DNA of 64,000 bases from Psychroflexus halocasei (GTDB lineage Bacteria; Bacteroidota; Bacteroidia; Flavobacteriales; Flavobacteriaceae). Positions within the stretch are counted from its first letter, which is position 1. Every line of letters begins with the position of its first letter. The position numbers and the translations under genes are program-made. Of this stretch, positions 55,511 to 64,000 are shown one piece after another. The notes under the pieces are model-generated. The model searched no databases and was not told the DNA's origin. It saw nothing but the letters and a program-made list of their open reading frames with translations. Location of the stretch: NCBI RefSeq assembly GCF_900107595.1, contig NZ_FNQF01000001.1, positions 1-64,000 on the forward strand, written 5' to 3'.

Positions 55511-55533
55511 TTTTGATTTACCGTTGATAAACA

Positions 55534-56268
55534 TTAATAGCCTTCCAAACTCTCATACTCTATCTTATCCAAAATGGTTTCCACATCGGAATTGACTTTT
55601 GGACTGAATAAATCACTACTAACTGGATAATGCTTCAGTTGATTCTCATCATAATGAGTTTGCAGTAAAGTTTGAATCTGGCTTTCTTCTAGATCCTTAT
55701 TCAACCATTGACTGATTTGTTTCTCATTAAAAATAATAGGCTGTCTGTTTTTCTTATTGTGGATTCTGGCGAATAAAGGTGAAGCCTCCTGAGTGAGAAT
55801 CGCGAAGGTAACTTTGTTTTCTATACGCGTGTAAATCCCAGCAAGTGATAAAAAATCACTCTCCCTAGGCTTAAATACAAAGGGATATTTGTTCCCTTTA
55901 TGATCATGAGGTTCAAAAAAGGCAGAGACAGGTATGATACAGCGTTTTGAAAATATGGATTGTTTATACAGAAAATGATCAAAGGCCTTTTCTGATCTCG
56001 CATTGATGCCACCACCAAATTTTCTAGCTTCTTTGTAATACTGCTTCAACTCACTGACCTTTTTAGTTTCTGGAGCTATGCCCCAGGTAGCAGCTGCCAA
56101 AACACTTGGCTTTTCCTGCGGGATGATTAACATCTGCGCATGAGTAAAACCGATGATATGATAACTTGGCCGATCAAAAAGTTCTCGTTGACTTTCATCA
56201 CTGAGTTTGACGTTATATTGCTCTTCAAGTTGTTCTACCTTTTCGATTTGAGAGGTATGGGCACACAT
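55534..56268 (-). CDS. SOS response-associated peptidase (SRAP), YedK/HMCES family
   Basis: 244 residues. Catalytic Cys2 directly after the initiator Met (MCAHTS), Asn89 in GGINARSE, Glu119 in AFFEPHDHKG, and a late His in HYPVSSDLF form the SRAP active site. YedK/HMCES crosslinks to abasic sites in single-stranded DNA and shields them. The motif FFEP replaces the more usual FYEW. Monocistronic. A DNA-repair gene in an island of nucleases may reflect cargo rather than a defence role. Confidence 0.93.
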   Translation of the reverse strand: MCAHTSQIEKVEQLEEQYNVKLSDESQRELFDRPSYHIIGFTHAQMLIIPQEKPSVLAAATWGIAPETKKVSELKQYYKEARKFGGGINARSEKAFDHFLYKQSIFSKRCIIPVSAFFEPHDHKGNKYPFVFKPRESDFLSLAGIYTRIENKVTFAILTQEASPLFARIHNKKNRQPIIFNEKQISQWLNKDLEESQIQTLLQTHYDENQLKHYPVSSDLFSPKVNSDVETILDKIEYESLEGY

Positions 56269-56336
56269 GAGCTAAATTTTAAAATCAAATATTAGGATGG
56301 TTGAAATAAATTTGCATTTGTATTAATTAAAATCCT

Positions 56337-56546
56337 CTATGAATCATCGTTATTTCGGTTTAAAGCCCAAATAGCAAGGCCTGTAATCGTGAGAAGACCA
56401 CCTACAACTAAAGCTATATTACTATCACGCTGTACTTTTTTAGCTTTCCTTAGCTGTTTCGAGCCAACACCTTTTTCTGCAATAAAATCTTCCAAACCTT
56501 TAATTCTTCCTTCTAATTCTTCTTCAATCTTAGTATTAAGTTTCAT
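56337..56546 (-). CDS. small protein with C-terminal membrane helix
   Basis: 69 residues. Amphipathic charged N-terminus (KIEEELEGRIKGLEDFIAEK), a basic segment (KQLRKAKKVQRD), one membrane helix (ALVVGGLLTITGLAIWAL) and an acidic tail NRNNDDS. Unknown function. It looks coding rather than random, but no homologue is recalled. Confidence 0.5.
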   Translation of the reverse strand: MKLNTKIEEELEGRIKGLEDFIAEKGVGSKQLRKAKKVQRDSNIALVVGGLLTITGLAIWALNRNNDDS

Positions 56547-57166
56547 ATTATTTAATTTAAAAGTTTCTAATACATTAATATACTTAAATCTCTTAAAGCT
56601 AAGAATTGTTTTTATGTATCTTAAGAAAGGTTTATGATCCCTTTGTGATTCTAATTTACTGTGTATCGTGAGATTATTTTTTAGGCCAAAGAATCACAGG
56701 CATTGTATGAACTAAATTTAAGTACTTTAATCAAGTTGCAGCTTGAGTCATGCAACGGCTTTATCAATTACCATTTTAAAATCAGCAATGGCTCAACCAA
56801 CTGTTATTAAAACTGGTGCTGTTTATATTCTTATGGTTATTTGAAAGCGTATAATTAAGTGTTAAGATCAAAAACTTTAGTTGCACTTTAATTCTAACGC
56901 TAAAGTCTATATAAGAAATCATCAATTTTAACAAGAATACAGTTGAGAATATAGTAAAATTATTAACTTTAAGCCTAAACCAATTTATCCCTTATAAATG
57001 CCTTTTAATGAAAACTCTCGTGTGAAAACACCATTCTTACTTCTCGTAAACAAAAAGGGCTTTAATTACCATTTAATAAGTAAAAAGGTGATAAATCATA
57101 ACTTTTTATTTTTATATAATTTTGACCGACTGATAAGCTTCAATCGTAATTTTAAATTGCTTGGTG
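56547..57166. other. 620-base spacer before the R-M operon
   Basis: No open frame of note; the longest plus-strand start in it (MAQPTVIKTGAVYILMVI, 56787 region) ends after 18 codons. AT-rich, without tRNA or clear repeats. A -7 box TAATTTTG at 57117-57124 points at hsdR. An RNA gene cannot be excluded. Confidence 0.4.
57117..57124 (+). promoter_or_regulatory. -7 box of the R-M/RT operon
   Basis: TAATTTTG fits TAnnTTTG, 42 bases before the hsdR ATG. No TTG at the expected distance. Confidence 0.4.
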
Positions 57167-59524
57167 ATGAATAAAAAAGACCTTTCAGAAAGAGATATCT
57201 GTTCCAAATTTATCAATCCTGCAATTCAGAAGTCAGGATGGGATATACAAAAACAAGTGCGTGAAGAAGTCAGTTTTACTGATGGGCGAATCATTGTTCA
57301 AGGAAATTTGCATACAAGGGGTAAAAAGAAACGTGCTGACTATATATTATACTTAAAGCCTAATGTTCCTATTGCTATTATCGAAGCAAAAGACAACAAT
57401 CATAATGTTGGTGATGGCATGCAACAAGCCCTTGAATATGCAGAAATCCTTCAGATTAATTTTGTATTTACGTCTAATGGAGATGGCTTTGTTTTTCATG
57501 ACAAAACCAAATCTAGTGGGAAAATTGAAAAGAATTTATCTTTAGATGAATTTCCAAGTCCTAGTGAACTTCGAGAAAAAGACTTAAAATTTAAAAATAT
57601 TGATACCGATGAAGCCAAAGAAATTGTTGAGCAAGATTATTTTGTAGACGATTCTGGAATGTCTCCTAGGTATTACCAACAAAACGCTATTAATAGAACG
57701 ATTGAAGCCATTGCCAAAGATCAAAACCGCATTCTTTTAGTCATGGCAACGGGAACGGGTAAAACATATACCGCTTTCAATATTATTTGGCGACTATGGA
57801 AAAGTGGTATTAAGAAACGTATTTTGTTTTTAGCAGATAGAAATGCACTTCTAACACAAACTAAAAACGGTGACTTTTCCCCTTTTGGCAATGACATCAT
57901 GCATATTATTAAAAACAGAAAGATTGATAAATCTTATCAGATATATTTTGCACTTTACCAAGGTTTAACCAGTAATGAAGAAGCCAAAAATGCCTACAAA
58001 GAATTTAGTAAAGACTTTTTTGATTTAGTAGTTATTGACGAGTGTCATCGTGGTAGTGCATCCGAAGCTTCTGCCTGGCGTGAAGTTTTAGATTATTTTG
58101 AAAGCGCCACACAAATTGGCTTAACAGCAACGCCAAAGGAAACTAAAGATGTTTCCAACATTAGTTATTTTGGAGAACCTGTCTACACTTATACTTTAAA
58201 GCAAGGTATTGATGATGGTTTTTTAGCGCCTTACAAAGTTGTTAGAATTGCGACCAATATAGATGAGGGTTGGCGACCAACAAAGGGCTTACTCGATAAG
58301 TTTGGCAACGAAGTTAAAGATCGAATATACAACTTAAAGGATTACGATAGAAATTTAATCATCGATGGTAGAACTGAACTTGTTGCTAAGAAAATTACAG
58401 AATACTTAAAAGCGACAGACCGATTTGCAAAAACTATTGTGTTTTGTGTTGATATCGATCATGCCAACCGCATGCGACAAGCTTTAATTAATGAAAATGC
58501 AGACTTGGTCAATAAGCATTGGAACTACGTGGTCAAAATAACAGGAGATGATGACGTTGGTAAACAAGAATTAGACAATTTTATGGATGTTGAAGAGCAA
58601 TTGCCTGTTATTGCTACGACTTCAAAAATGTTAACAACTGGTGTAGATACCAAAATGGTGAAAGTCATTGTCTTAGAATCGAATATTGGTTCTATGACTG
58701 AGTTTAAGCAAATTATTGGTCGAGGTACTCGTATCCGTGAAGCTGAAGGTAAAGTCTTTTTTACCATTATGGATTTTAGAAAAGCCACCAACCATTTTGC
58801 TGATCCTGATTTTGATGGTGAACCTGTTCAAATTTATGAGCCTGAACCTGATGAAATTCCTGTTCCACCAGATCCTGAGACTGATAGTGAAGAACCGACT
58901 GATGATGGCGAACCTGAACCACCTGAAATTCCTTTTCCTGACTATGATACAGATGATGAACCCAAAAAATATTACGTTAATAAAGTACAAGTAAGAGTTG
59001 CTAACGAACGGGTGCAATACTATGGCAAAGATGGTAAACTAATTACTGAATCGCTTAAAGAATATACCAAAGACAATATAGTTAAGGAGTTTAAAAACAT
59101 CAACGGATTTTTGGAACGTTGGACCAAAACCGACAAAAAACAACTCTTAATTGAAGAATTAGCTGAACAAGGCATTTTAATAGAAGCGCTTAAAGACGAA
59201 GTTGGAAAAGACTTAGATGTTTTCGATTTAATTTGTCACATCGCTTTCGATAAACCACCACTTACCCGAAAAGAAAGAGCTGAACAAGTGATTAAACGGG
59301 ATTACTTCTCGAAATTTGAAGGCAAAGCAAAGTTGGTTTTAGAAGCTGTGCTACATAAATACATCGAATCTGGTGTTACTTCTATTGAAGAAACTTCGGT
59401 GTTAAAACTAAAACCTCTTTCGGACATGGGCAGTCCTATTGAGTTGGTAAAAGCTTTTGGCAAACGAAAAGATTTTGAAAAAGCAATTAAAGAACTTGAA
59501 AACCATTTATACGAAATAGCTTAG
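57167..59524 (+). CDS. hsdR: type I restriction enzyme R subunit
   Basis: 785 residues from the ATG at 57167; TTG and GTG codons lie just upstream. An N-terminal PD-(D/E)XK nuclease domain (RADYILYLKPNVPIAIIEAKD, D-x(14)-E-A-K), then a superfamily 2 helicase: Walker A MATGTGKT, DECH box VIDECHRGS, motif VI QIIGRGTRIRE. An acidic Pro/Glu/Asp linker (EPEPDEIPVPPDPETDSEE) leads to the C-terminal EcoEI-type domain. It cleaves unmodified DNA after ATP-driven translocation in complex with HsdM and HsdS. Followed by hsdM after 33 bases. Confidence 0.93.
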   Translation: MNKKDLSERDICSKFINPAIQKSGWDIQKQVREEVSFTDGRIIVQGNLHTRGKKKRADYILYLKPNVPIAIIEAKDNNHNVGDGMQQALEYAEILQINFVFTSNGDGFVFHDKTKSSGKIEKNLSLDEFPSPSELREKDLKFKNIDTDEAKEIVEQDYFVDDSGMSPRYYQQNAINRTIEAIAKDQNRILLVMATGTGKTYTAFNIIWRLWKSGIKKRILFLADRNALLTQTKNGDFSPFGNDIMHIIKNRKIDKSYQIYFALYQGLTSNEEAKNAYKEFSKDFFDLVVIDECHRGSASEASAWREVLDYFESATQIGLTATPKETKDVSNISYFGEPVYTYTLKQGIDDGFLAPYKVVRIATNIDEGWRPTKGLLDKFGNEVKDRIYNLKDYDRNLIIDGRTELVAKKITEYLKATDRFAKTIVFCVDIDHANRMRQALINENADLVNKHWNYVVKITGDDDVGKQELDNFMDVEEQLPVIATTSKMLTTGVDTKMVKVIVLESNIGSMTEFKQIIGRGTRIREAEGKVFFTIMDFRKATNHFADPDFDGEPVQIYEPEPDEIPVPPDPETDSEEPTDDGEPEPPEIPFPDYDTDDEPKKYYVNKVQVRVANERVQYYGKDGKLITESLKEYTKDNIVKEFKNINGFLERWTKTDKKQLLIEELAEQGILIEALKDEVGKDLDVFDLICHIAFDKPPLTRKERAEQVIKRDYFSKFEGKAKLVLEAVLHKYIESGVTSIEETSVLKLKPLSDMGSPIELVKAFGKRKDFEKAIKELENHLYEIA

Positions 59525-59557
59525 TCTATTACACATATTTATACAAAACAAAACTTA

Positions 59558-60988
59558 ATGAGTACAATTACAACTAACATAAAAGCCATACGCGATATCA
59601 TGCGAAAAGACACGGGTGTAGATGGCGATGCACAACGTATTTCGCAAATGGTATGGATGCTGTTTATGAAAATTTTTGCCGATAAAGAAGATGAATGGGA
59701 CTTGGTCATGGAAAATTATAAAAGTCCTATTCCAGAACAACTGAAATGGCAAAATTGGGCTTCAGATGATGAAGGATTGACTGGTGATCAACTCATGGAT
59801 TTTGTAGATAACGAATTGTTCCCTGCGCTAAAAGAACTTGACATTACCACCAGCCCACAAGCCAAAATTATTCGTTCTGTATTTGATGATACTTACAACT
59901 ACATGAAAAACGGAACACTTTTTCGTCAGGTGATTAATGAAATTGATAAAATCGACTTCAATAGCTCGAAGGAACGCCACTTGTTTAACGATATTTACGA
60001 AACCATTTTAAAAGAACTGCAAAGTGCAGGAAGCGCAGGCGAATATTATACACCACGAGCGGTGACTCAATTTATGGTGGACATCATCAACCCACAATTA
60101 GGCGAAACCATGCTCGATCCTGCCAGTGGAACAGGTGGGTTTTTGACGTGTAGCATAGAACATTTACGCCACCAAGTAAAAACCGAAGCCGACCGACAAA
60201 CCATGCAAAAAGCGGTTCGGGGAATTGAAAAGAAACCACTACCGCATTTGCTGTGTACCACCAATTTGATGTTGCACGGATTTGATTTACCCGCAGTACG
60301 ACGTGGAAATTACCTGAACAAACCTTACTCCGATTGGGGCGCTAAAGATCGTGTAGATATTATCTTGACCAATCCGCCTTTTGGTGGTGTGGAAGAAGAT
60401 GGTACCGAAACTAATTTTCCTGCTAAATTTCGCACTAAAGAAACCGCCGATTTATTTCTCGCACTCATCATAAAACTACTGAAAAAAAACGGTAGAGCTG
60501 CTGTGGTTTTACCCGATGGAACGCTTTTTGGCGAAGGTGTAAAAACCCGTATCAAAGAAGAATTATTAGAAAAATGCAACCTGCACACCATTGTTCGTTT
60601 ACCCAACGGCGTGTTTAATCCTTACACCGGCATAAAAACCAACTTACTGTTTTTTGAAAAAGGAAGTCCGACCAAAGAAATTTGGTATTACGAACATCCC
60701 TACCCTAAAGGGGTAAAAAGCTACAACAAAACCAAGCCGATTAATATCAAGGAATTTGATGCGGAGAAAAAATGGTGGAAAAACCGAAAAGAATCGCCAC
60801 AAGCCTGGAAAGTGGATATTGAAGAAATTAAAAAACGAAACTATAACCTAGACATTAAAAACCCATTTCAGGTAGAACAAAACTTAGCCAGCCCAGAAGA
60901 AATCTTAACCAAATACCAACAAACCGAAACACAAATCACAGACCTACAGTCTAAAATTGTCAAGGTTTTAACTGAAGCTTTAAATTAA
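59558..60988 (+). CDS. hsdM: type I restriction-modification system methyltransferase subunit
   Basis: 476 residues, N6-adenine methyltransferase. The N-terminal HsdM bundle (IRDIMRKDTGVDGDAQRISQMVWMLFMKIF) precedes the SAM-binding motif DPASGTGGF (about 187) and the catalytic NPPF (about 272, ILTNPPFGG). It methylates the recognition site with HsdS. Base composition is visibly richer in G+C than its neighbours, especially hsdR and the reverse transcriptase. Confidence 0.95.
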   Translation: MSTITTNIKAIRDIMRKDTGVDGDAQRISQMVWMLFMKIFADKEDEWDLVMENYKSPIPEQLKWQNWASDDEGLTGDQLMDFVDNELFPALKELDITTSPQAKIIRSVFDDTYNYMKNGTLFRQVINEIDKIDFNSSKERHLFNDIYETILKELQSAGSAGEYYTPRAVTQFMVDIINPQLGETMLDPASGTGGFLTCSIEHLRHQVKTEADRQTMQKAVRGIEKKPLPHLLCTTNLMLHGFDLPAVRRGNYLNKPYSDWGAKDRVDIILTNPPFGGVEEDGTETNFPAKFRTKETADLFLALIIKLLKKNGRAAVVLPDGTLFGEGVKTRIKEELLEKCNLHTIVRLPNGVFNPYTGIKTNLLFFEKGSPTKEIWYYEHPYPKGVKSYNKTKPINIKEFDAEKKWWKNRKESPQAWKVDIEEIKKRNYNLDIKNPFQVEQNLASPEEILTKYQQTETQITDLQSKIVKVLTEALN

Positions 60989-60999
60989 TCCAACTTGAC

Positions 61000-61021
61000 A
61001 TGTCGAGCGTAGTCGAGACAT
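61000..61021. repeat. REP-like palindrome between hsdM and hsdS
   Basis: The core GTCGAGCGTAGTCGAGAC carries imperfect inverted arms (ATGTC / GACAT). I know this element as a dispersed repeat of Bacteroidota genomes. It sits in the 52-base gap between hsdM and hsdS. Confidence 0.7.
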
Positions 61022-61040
61022 CTCAACAGGAACATAACCT

Positions 61041-62801
61041 ATGAAACACCTAATACAACATTTTAACAACCTAACCCTTCACCCCAAAAACGCCAAAGCT
61101 TTAAAAGGCTTGATTTTACAATTAGCTATACAAGGCAAACTAACCGAAAACTGGCGTGCGGAACATCCTGACGTGGAAAGTGGTGACGAACTTATTAGGA
61201 AAATTGAAACTGAAAGAAAGAAATTAGTTACAGATGGTAAAATAAAGGATTTTGGTAGTTATAATAATATTAAAAATAAAACATATGATTTTCTACCCAA
61301 AAGTTGGATAAAATGTAAGTTAAAAAACTTAGCTAGCTTACCTTATGGCAAAGGACTTTCAAAAAAACAACTTACAGACGAAGGATATGATGTTTTCGGT
61401 GCAAATGGAATAATTGGCAAATATAGTGAATACCACTATGAATCTAAAAAACTACTTATATCTTGCAGGGGAGCATATAGTGGTAAACCAAATATTTCAC
61501 CACAAAGGTGTTTTATTACAAGTAACTCTCTAGTCTGTGACTTCTATTCTCCAGAGTTGACTGATTTACATTACTATTATTATACTATAATGGGTACATC
61601 AAAAAATCATATAGTTTCAGGTAGTGCACAGCCACAGGTAACAGCAACAAATGCAAGAGAATTATTATTACCATTACCACCAATCCAAGAACAAAAAGCC
61701 ATTGTCGCCATCGTGGAAGAATTATTTGCCGAAGTCGAACAATTGGAGCAAAAAACACAGGAGCGCATCCAACTTAAACAAGATTATGTCACTTCTGCAT
61801 TGCAAAAATTAAGTCAGACCACCAATGTCGCCAAAACTTGGCAAGACTTACAAACCCATTTTGCCACTTTTTTCAATGAAAAAGCCAACATTAAAAGTTT
61901 ACGCGAAAGCATTTTGCAATTAGCCGTTCAAGGAAAGCTTACCGCCAATTGGCGTAAGAAAAACAAAATATCCCCCTTTGGGGGCGCAGGGGGCATCGAA
62001 TCTGCCAGCGAACTCCTAAAACGCATCACCGCAGAAAAGAAGCGACTCATTGATGAGAAGAAAATTAAGAAAGAAAAGCCCTTGCCAAAAATTACCGAAG
62101 ACGAAAAGCCTTTTGAGTTGCCTGAAGGGTGGGTTTGGTGTAGGTTGATGGAACTTTTACTCTACTCCGATGCAGGCAAAAGTCCAAACTGTGAAAAAAG
62201 ACAGGTTAGTGGTAAAGAATGGGGTGTTCTTACTACCACTTCAATACAAAAAAACAGATTTGATGAAAATAAAAATAAAGTCCTTCCGGCAAGTTTTAAA
62301 ATTAATAAACAGCAAATAGTAAAATCAGGTGATATACTTATAACAAGAGCTGGCCCTATTAACAGAACAGGTATAGCTTGTAAAGTCGATAAGATAAATT
62401 ACAATCTAATACTTTCTGATAAAACAATTCGGCTAAAATATATAGAAAACACTTTAGACCCTGATTTTGTTGTTACAGCATTAAACAGTCAAAAAATAAG
62501 GAGATTATTATTAAATAAAATGATTGGAATGGCTTCTAGTCAAGTAAATATTTCTCAAAAAAATATAAAAAGTATATTTATTCCCCTTCCACCCCTAGAA
62601 GAACAAAAAGCCATTGTCAAGATTGTGGATGAGTTGATGGCGTATTGTGATGGCTTAGAGCGCGACATAGAGCAAAGGGACAGCTTACTTGAAGACTTGA
62701 TGGCGAGTTGTTTGGTGGAGATGGAGGGTGATGCTTCTGCTGATGAAGAGTTGGGGATGGTAGCTGAAAGTGGGGATGAGTATAAAAGAAATATCAAATA
62801 A
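61041..62801 (+). CDS. hsdS: type I restriction-modification specificity subunit
   Basis: 586 residues. Two target-recognition domains separated by conserved helices; each half begins with the same repeat (LQLAIQGKLTENWR near 30, LQLAVQGKLTANWR near 290) and ends with PPIQEQKAIVAIVEEL / PPLEEQKAIVKIVDEL. It sets the DNA target of HsdM and HsdR. A GC palindrome is read in frame near residues 310-318 (ISPFGGAGGIE) and is absent from the first repeat. The reverse transcriptase starts 8 bases after its stop. Confidence 0.93.
   Translation: MKHLIQHFNNLTLHPKNAKALKGLILQLAIQGKLTENWRAEHPDVESGDELIRKIETERKKLVTDGKIKDFGSYNNIKNKTYDFLPKSWIKCKLKNLASLPYGKGLSKKQLTDEGYDVFGANGIIGKYSEYHYESKKLLISCRGAYSGKPNISPQRCFITSNSLVCDFYSPELTDLHYYYYTIMGTSKNHIVSGSAQPQVTATNARELLLPLPPIQEQKAIVAIVEELFAEVEQLEQKTQERIQLKQDYVTSALQKLSQTTNVAKTWQDLQTHFATFFNEKANIKSLRESILQLAVQGKLTANWRKKNKISPFGGAGGIESASELLKRITAEKKRLIDEKKIKKEKPLPKITEDEKPFELPEGWVWCRLMELLLYSDAGKSPNCEKRQVSGKEWGVLTTTSIQKNRFDENKNKVLPASFKINKQQIVKSGDILITRAGPINRTGIACKVDKINYNLILSDKTIRLKYIENTLDPDFVVTALNSQKIRRLLLNKMIGMASSQVNISQKNIKSIFIPLPPLEEQKAIVKIVDELMAYCDGLERDIEQRDSLLEDLMASCLVEMEGDASADEELGMVAESGDEYKRNIK
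61972..61994. repeat. in-frame palindromic element in hsdS
   Basis: CCCCC-TTT-GGGGG then GCGCAGGGGG. The G+C-rich block is unlike the surrounding AT-rich code and is read as PFGGAGG. Compared with the first internal repeat of HsdS it adds about seven residues. Confidence 0.65.
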
Positions 62802-62809
62802 AATAATAA

Positions 62810-64000
62810 ATGTTAGACCAATCATTTTCATCTAAATCATTTCAAGAAATTTTCGATAAAGAAAATCGAAAAGGAACTAATATTGAAGAAAGATACAAAG
62901 ACGACTTTGCAGATTCTATAGCTAGAGTTGGGGAATTAAAAAACATTAGGAAACAAATACAACATGAAAAAGATTTTGACGCAAAAAAGTTGCTTTATGC
63001 TGAAAAGAAAAAATTAAAAAAAGAAAGAGATACACTTGTTTCGGATGTTTTAGATAAAATTGCAGATGAAATTAATTCGCATATTATTAACTTAAAATTA
63101 GGGGGGAATTATGGTGGACAGAGTTACGTGTTTGAAAAAAATATTCAGAATTTTTTTATTTCGAAAAAAATTCAAGACAATATAAACAAAACATATAATG
63201 TAAAACAATCTTCAAGATACGCCATTTTAAGTCAATTAATAAACTTATTAGAAGACAACTTTCCAAAATATGTTATTCGTACAGATATTAAAAGTTTTTA
63301 CGAATCTATTCATCAAAAGAAATTATTGGACAAAATAGACAATGACTACTTGCTGAGTATAAAAACAAAAAAATTTATCCATCAAATTTTTACAAGTTAT
63401 AATCATTTAACTGGACAAATAAATCCAGAAACAGCTAAAGGTGTTCCTAGAGGTATTGGCATTAGTGCCTATTTATCTGAACTTTTTATGAGAAGCATTG
63501 ATAACAAAATTAAGGAACTTGATGATTTAGTGTACTATGCTAGATATGTAGATGATATAGTCGCTATTTTCATTCCTAAATCTAAAAATATTGAACCCGT
63601 TCAACTAAAAGATTATAAAACAAAGCTAGAGCATTTAATTACAAGCAAAGGACTTACTTTGAATGTTAGTAAAACAAAAGAATATAATCTTTTACAGGGT
63701 CTTAAATTTATAAGATTTGAAGATAGCACAAGAAATTTTAAACCAAAAACAATTAATTATTTGGGCTATGAAATAGGTAGTATTAAAAATGGAAAAAAGT
63801 ATAATTTATGCACAAGACTTTCTGATAATAAAATCAATAAATATTTCAATAAAATAAAGTTATCATTTCAGCATTTCGAAAAGAAAAGAAAACACAATAG
63901 AAAGGATGCTTTTAAATTATTATCTGCTCGAATCAATTATCTCACTTCAAATACAAAATTGAGAAACAACAAGGATAAAGTTTTTGTTGGTATTTATTTT
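62810..64000 (+). CDS. reverse transcriptase (RNA-directed DNA polymerase), truncated by the window end
   Basis: 397 codons are visible from ATG 62810 and the frame is open at 64000. N-terminal MLDQSFSSKSFQEIFDKENR, then a Lys/Glu-rich helical segment (about 40-85). RT motif A is RTDIKSFYESI with Asp159, motif B is GVPRGIGIS (from 211), and motif C is YVDD (246-249). INYLGYEI is a likely motif E. No maturase, endonuclease or retron features are seen so far. The PRG of motif B is typical of the unknown-group (UG/DRT, antiviral) RTs. It starts 8 bases after hsdS, so it belongs to the R-M operon. Confidence 0.88.
   Translation, partial: MLDQSFSSKSFQEIFDKENRKGTNIEERYKDDFADSIARVGELKNIRKQIQHEKDFDAKKLLYAEKKKLKKERDTLVSDVLDKIADEINSHIINLKLGGNYGGQSYVFEKNIQNFFISKKIQDNINKTYNVKQSSRYAILSQLINLLEDNFPKYVIRTDIKSFYESIHQKKLLDKIDNDYLLSIKTKKFIHQIFTSYNHLTGQINPETAKGVPRGIGISAYLSELFMRSIDNKIKELDDLVYYARYVDDIVAIFIPKSKNIEPVQLKDYKTKLEHLITSKGLTLNVSKTKEYNLLQGLKFIRFEDSTRNFKPKTINYLGYEIGSIKNGKKYNLCTRLSDNKINKYFNKIKLSFQHFEKKRKHNRKDAFKLLSARINYLTSNTKLRNNKDKVFVGIYF

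Noticed and set aside
56337-56546. Toxin-antitoxin gene
   Set aside because: The small membrane protein has no partner gene, and its helix plus acidic tail is not diagnostic of a toxin.
62810-64000. Assignment of the reverse transcriptase to DRT3, retron or group II intron
   Set aside because: The motifs show a functional RT and favour a UG/DRT class, but the C-terminus is cut off and class cannot be fixed without a phylogeny. No msr/msd or maturase signature is visible.
49617-64000. Prophage or conjugative element
   Set aside because: No capsid, terminase, integrase, relaxase or Tra-like gene is present in the visible part.
1-64000. CRISPR arrays or insertion sequences
   Set aside because: No regularly spaced direct repeats, transposase frames or terminal inverted repeats were found by reading through the window.

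Overview
The window looks like chromosomal DNA of a marine-type Flavobacteriaceae (Bacteroidota). The evidence is low G+C, promoters of the Bacteroidetes form TTG-N19-TAnnTTTG, weak Shine-Dalgarno signals, the type IX secretion/gliding genes porU, porV and gldJ, a PafA-type alkaline phosphatase, a DUF2723 membrane protein, and a Cu-nitrite reductase with a C-terminal cytochrome c domain. I cannot name the genus from sequence alone.

Layout. 1-410: leader with two near-identical tandem promoters pointing left, probably of an rRNA operon just outside the window. 458-9537: UbiA-like prenyltransferase, glycine decarboxylase gcvP, a ketoacyl synthase III/glycosyltransferase pair, pafA, and an MlaE/MlaF-type ABC pair. 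9606-14490: a tight five-gene minus-strand operon (M28 peptidase, SDR, SprT-like, manC, DUF389). 14572-17868: PDH E2 and E1-alpha, then cytidine deaminase. 17959-24847: porV and porU, divergent from gldJ. 24913-31906: murF, MATE exporter, a small membrane protein, an ATP-cone/Mrr-type nuclease, a beta-CASP metallo-hydrolase, an SQR-like flavoprotein and a 46-residue peptide. 32053-36220: tRNA-Gln, DUF2723 glycosyltransferase-like protein, polysaccharide deacetylase. 36276-41243: copper module (HMA chaperone, CopA, HMA-AraC regulator, CusB-like adaptor, DUF3347 lipoprotein). 41534-44233: two flavoenzymes. 44329-47233: nirK with an FGE-like protein and a SCO protein. Then a DUF481 barrel and a small lipoprotein.

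At 49354-49484 the character changes. A displaced 3' half of an initiator tRNA (anticodon CAT) keeps its own terminator, has a GC palindrome lodged in its T-arm, and has a second decayed copy beside it. This is what the chromosomal end of an island integrated at tRNA-fMet looks like. From there to the right edge nearly everything is defence-like: a PD-(D/E)XK nuclease (minus strand); a three-gene unit of WYL regulator, soluble AAA+ ATPase fused to an M41 (FtsH-type) zinc protease, and a PD-(D/E)XK-like protein; a YedK/HMCES-type protein; and a type I restriction-modification operon (hsdR-hsdM-hsdS) followed after 8 bases by a reverse transcriptase that runs off the end.

The best candidates for an undescribed system are the WYL / AAA+-M41 protease / nuclease-like unit (50995-55347), whose two upstream regions share the operator-like sequence TCTATC-N7-GRTAGA, and the reverse transcriptase joined to a type I R-M operon (57167-64000). 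No integrase, transposase or CRISPR array is visible.
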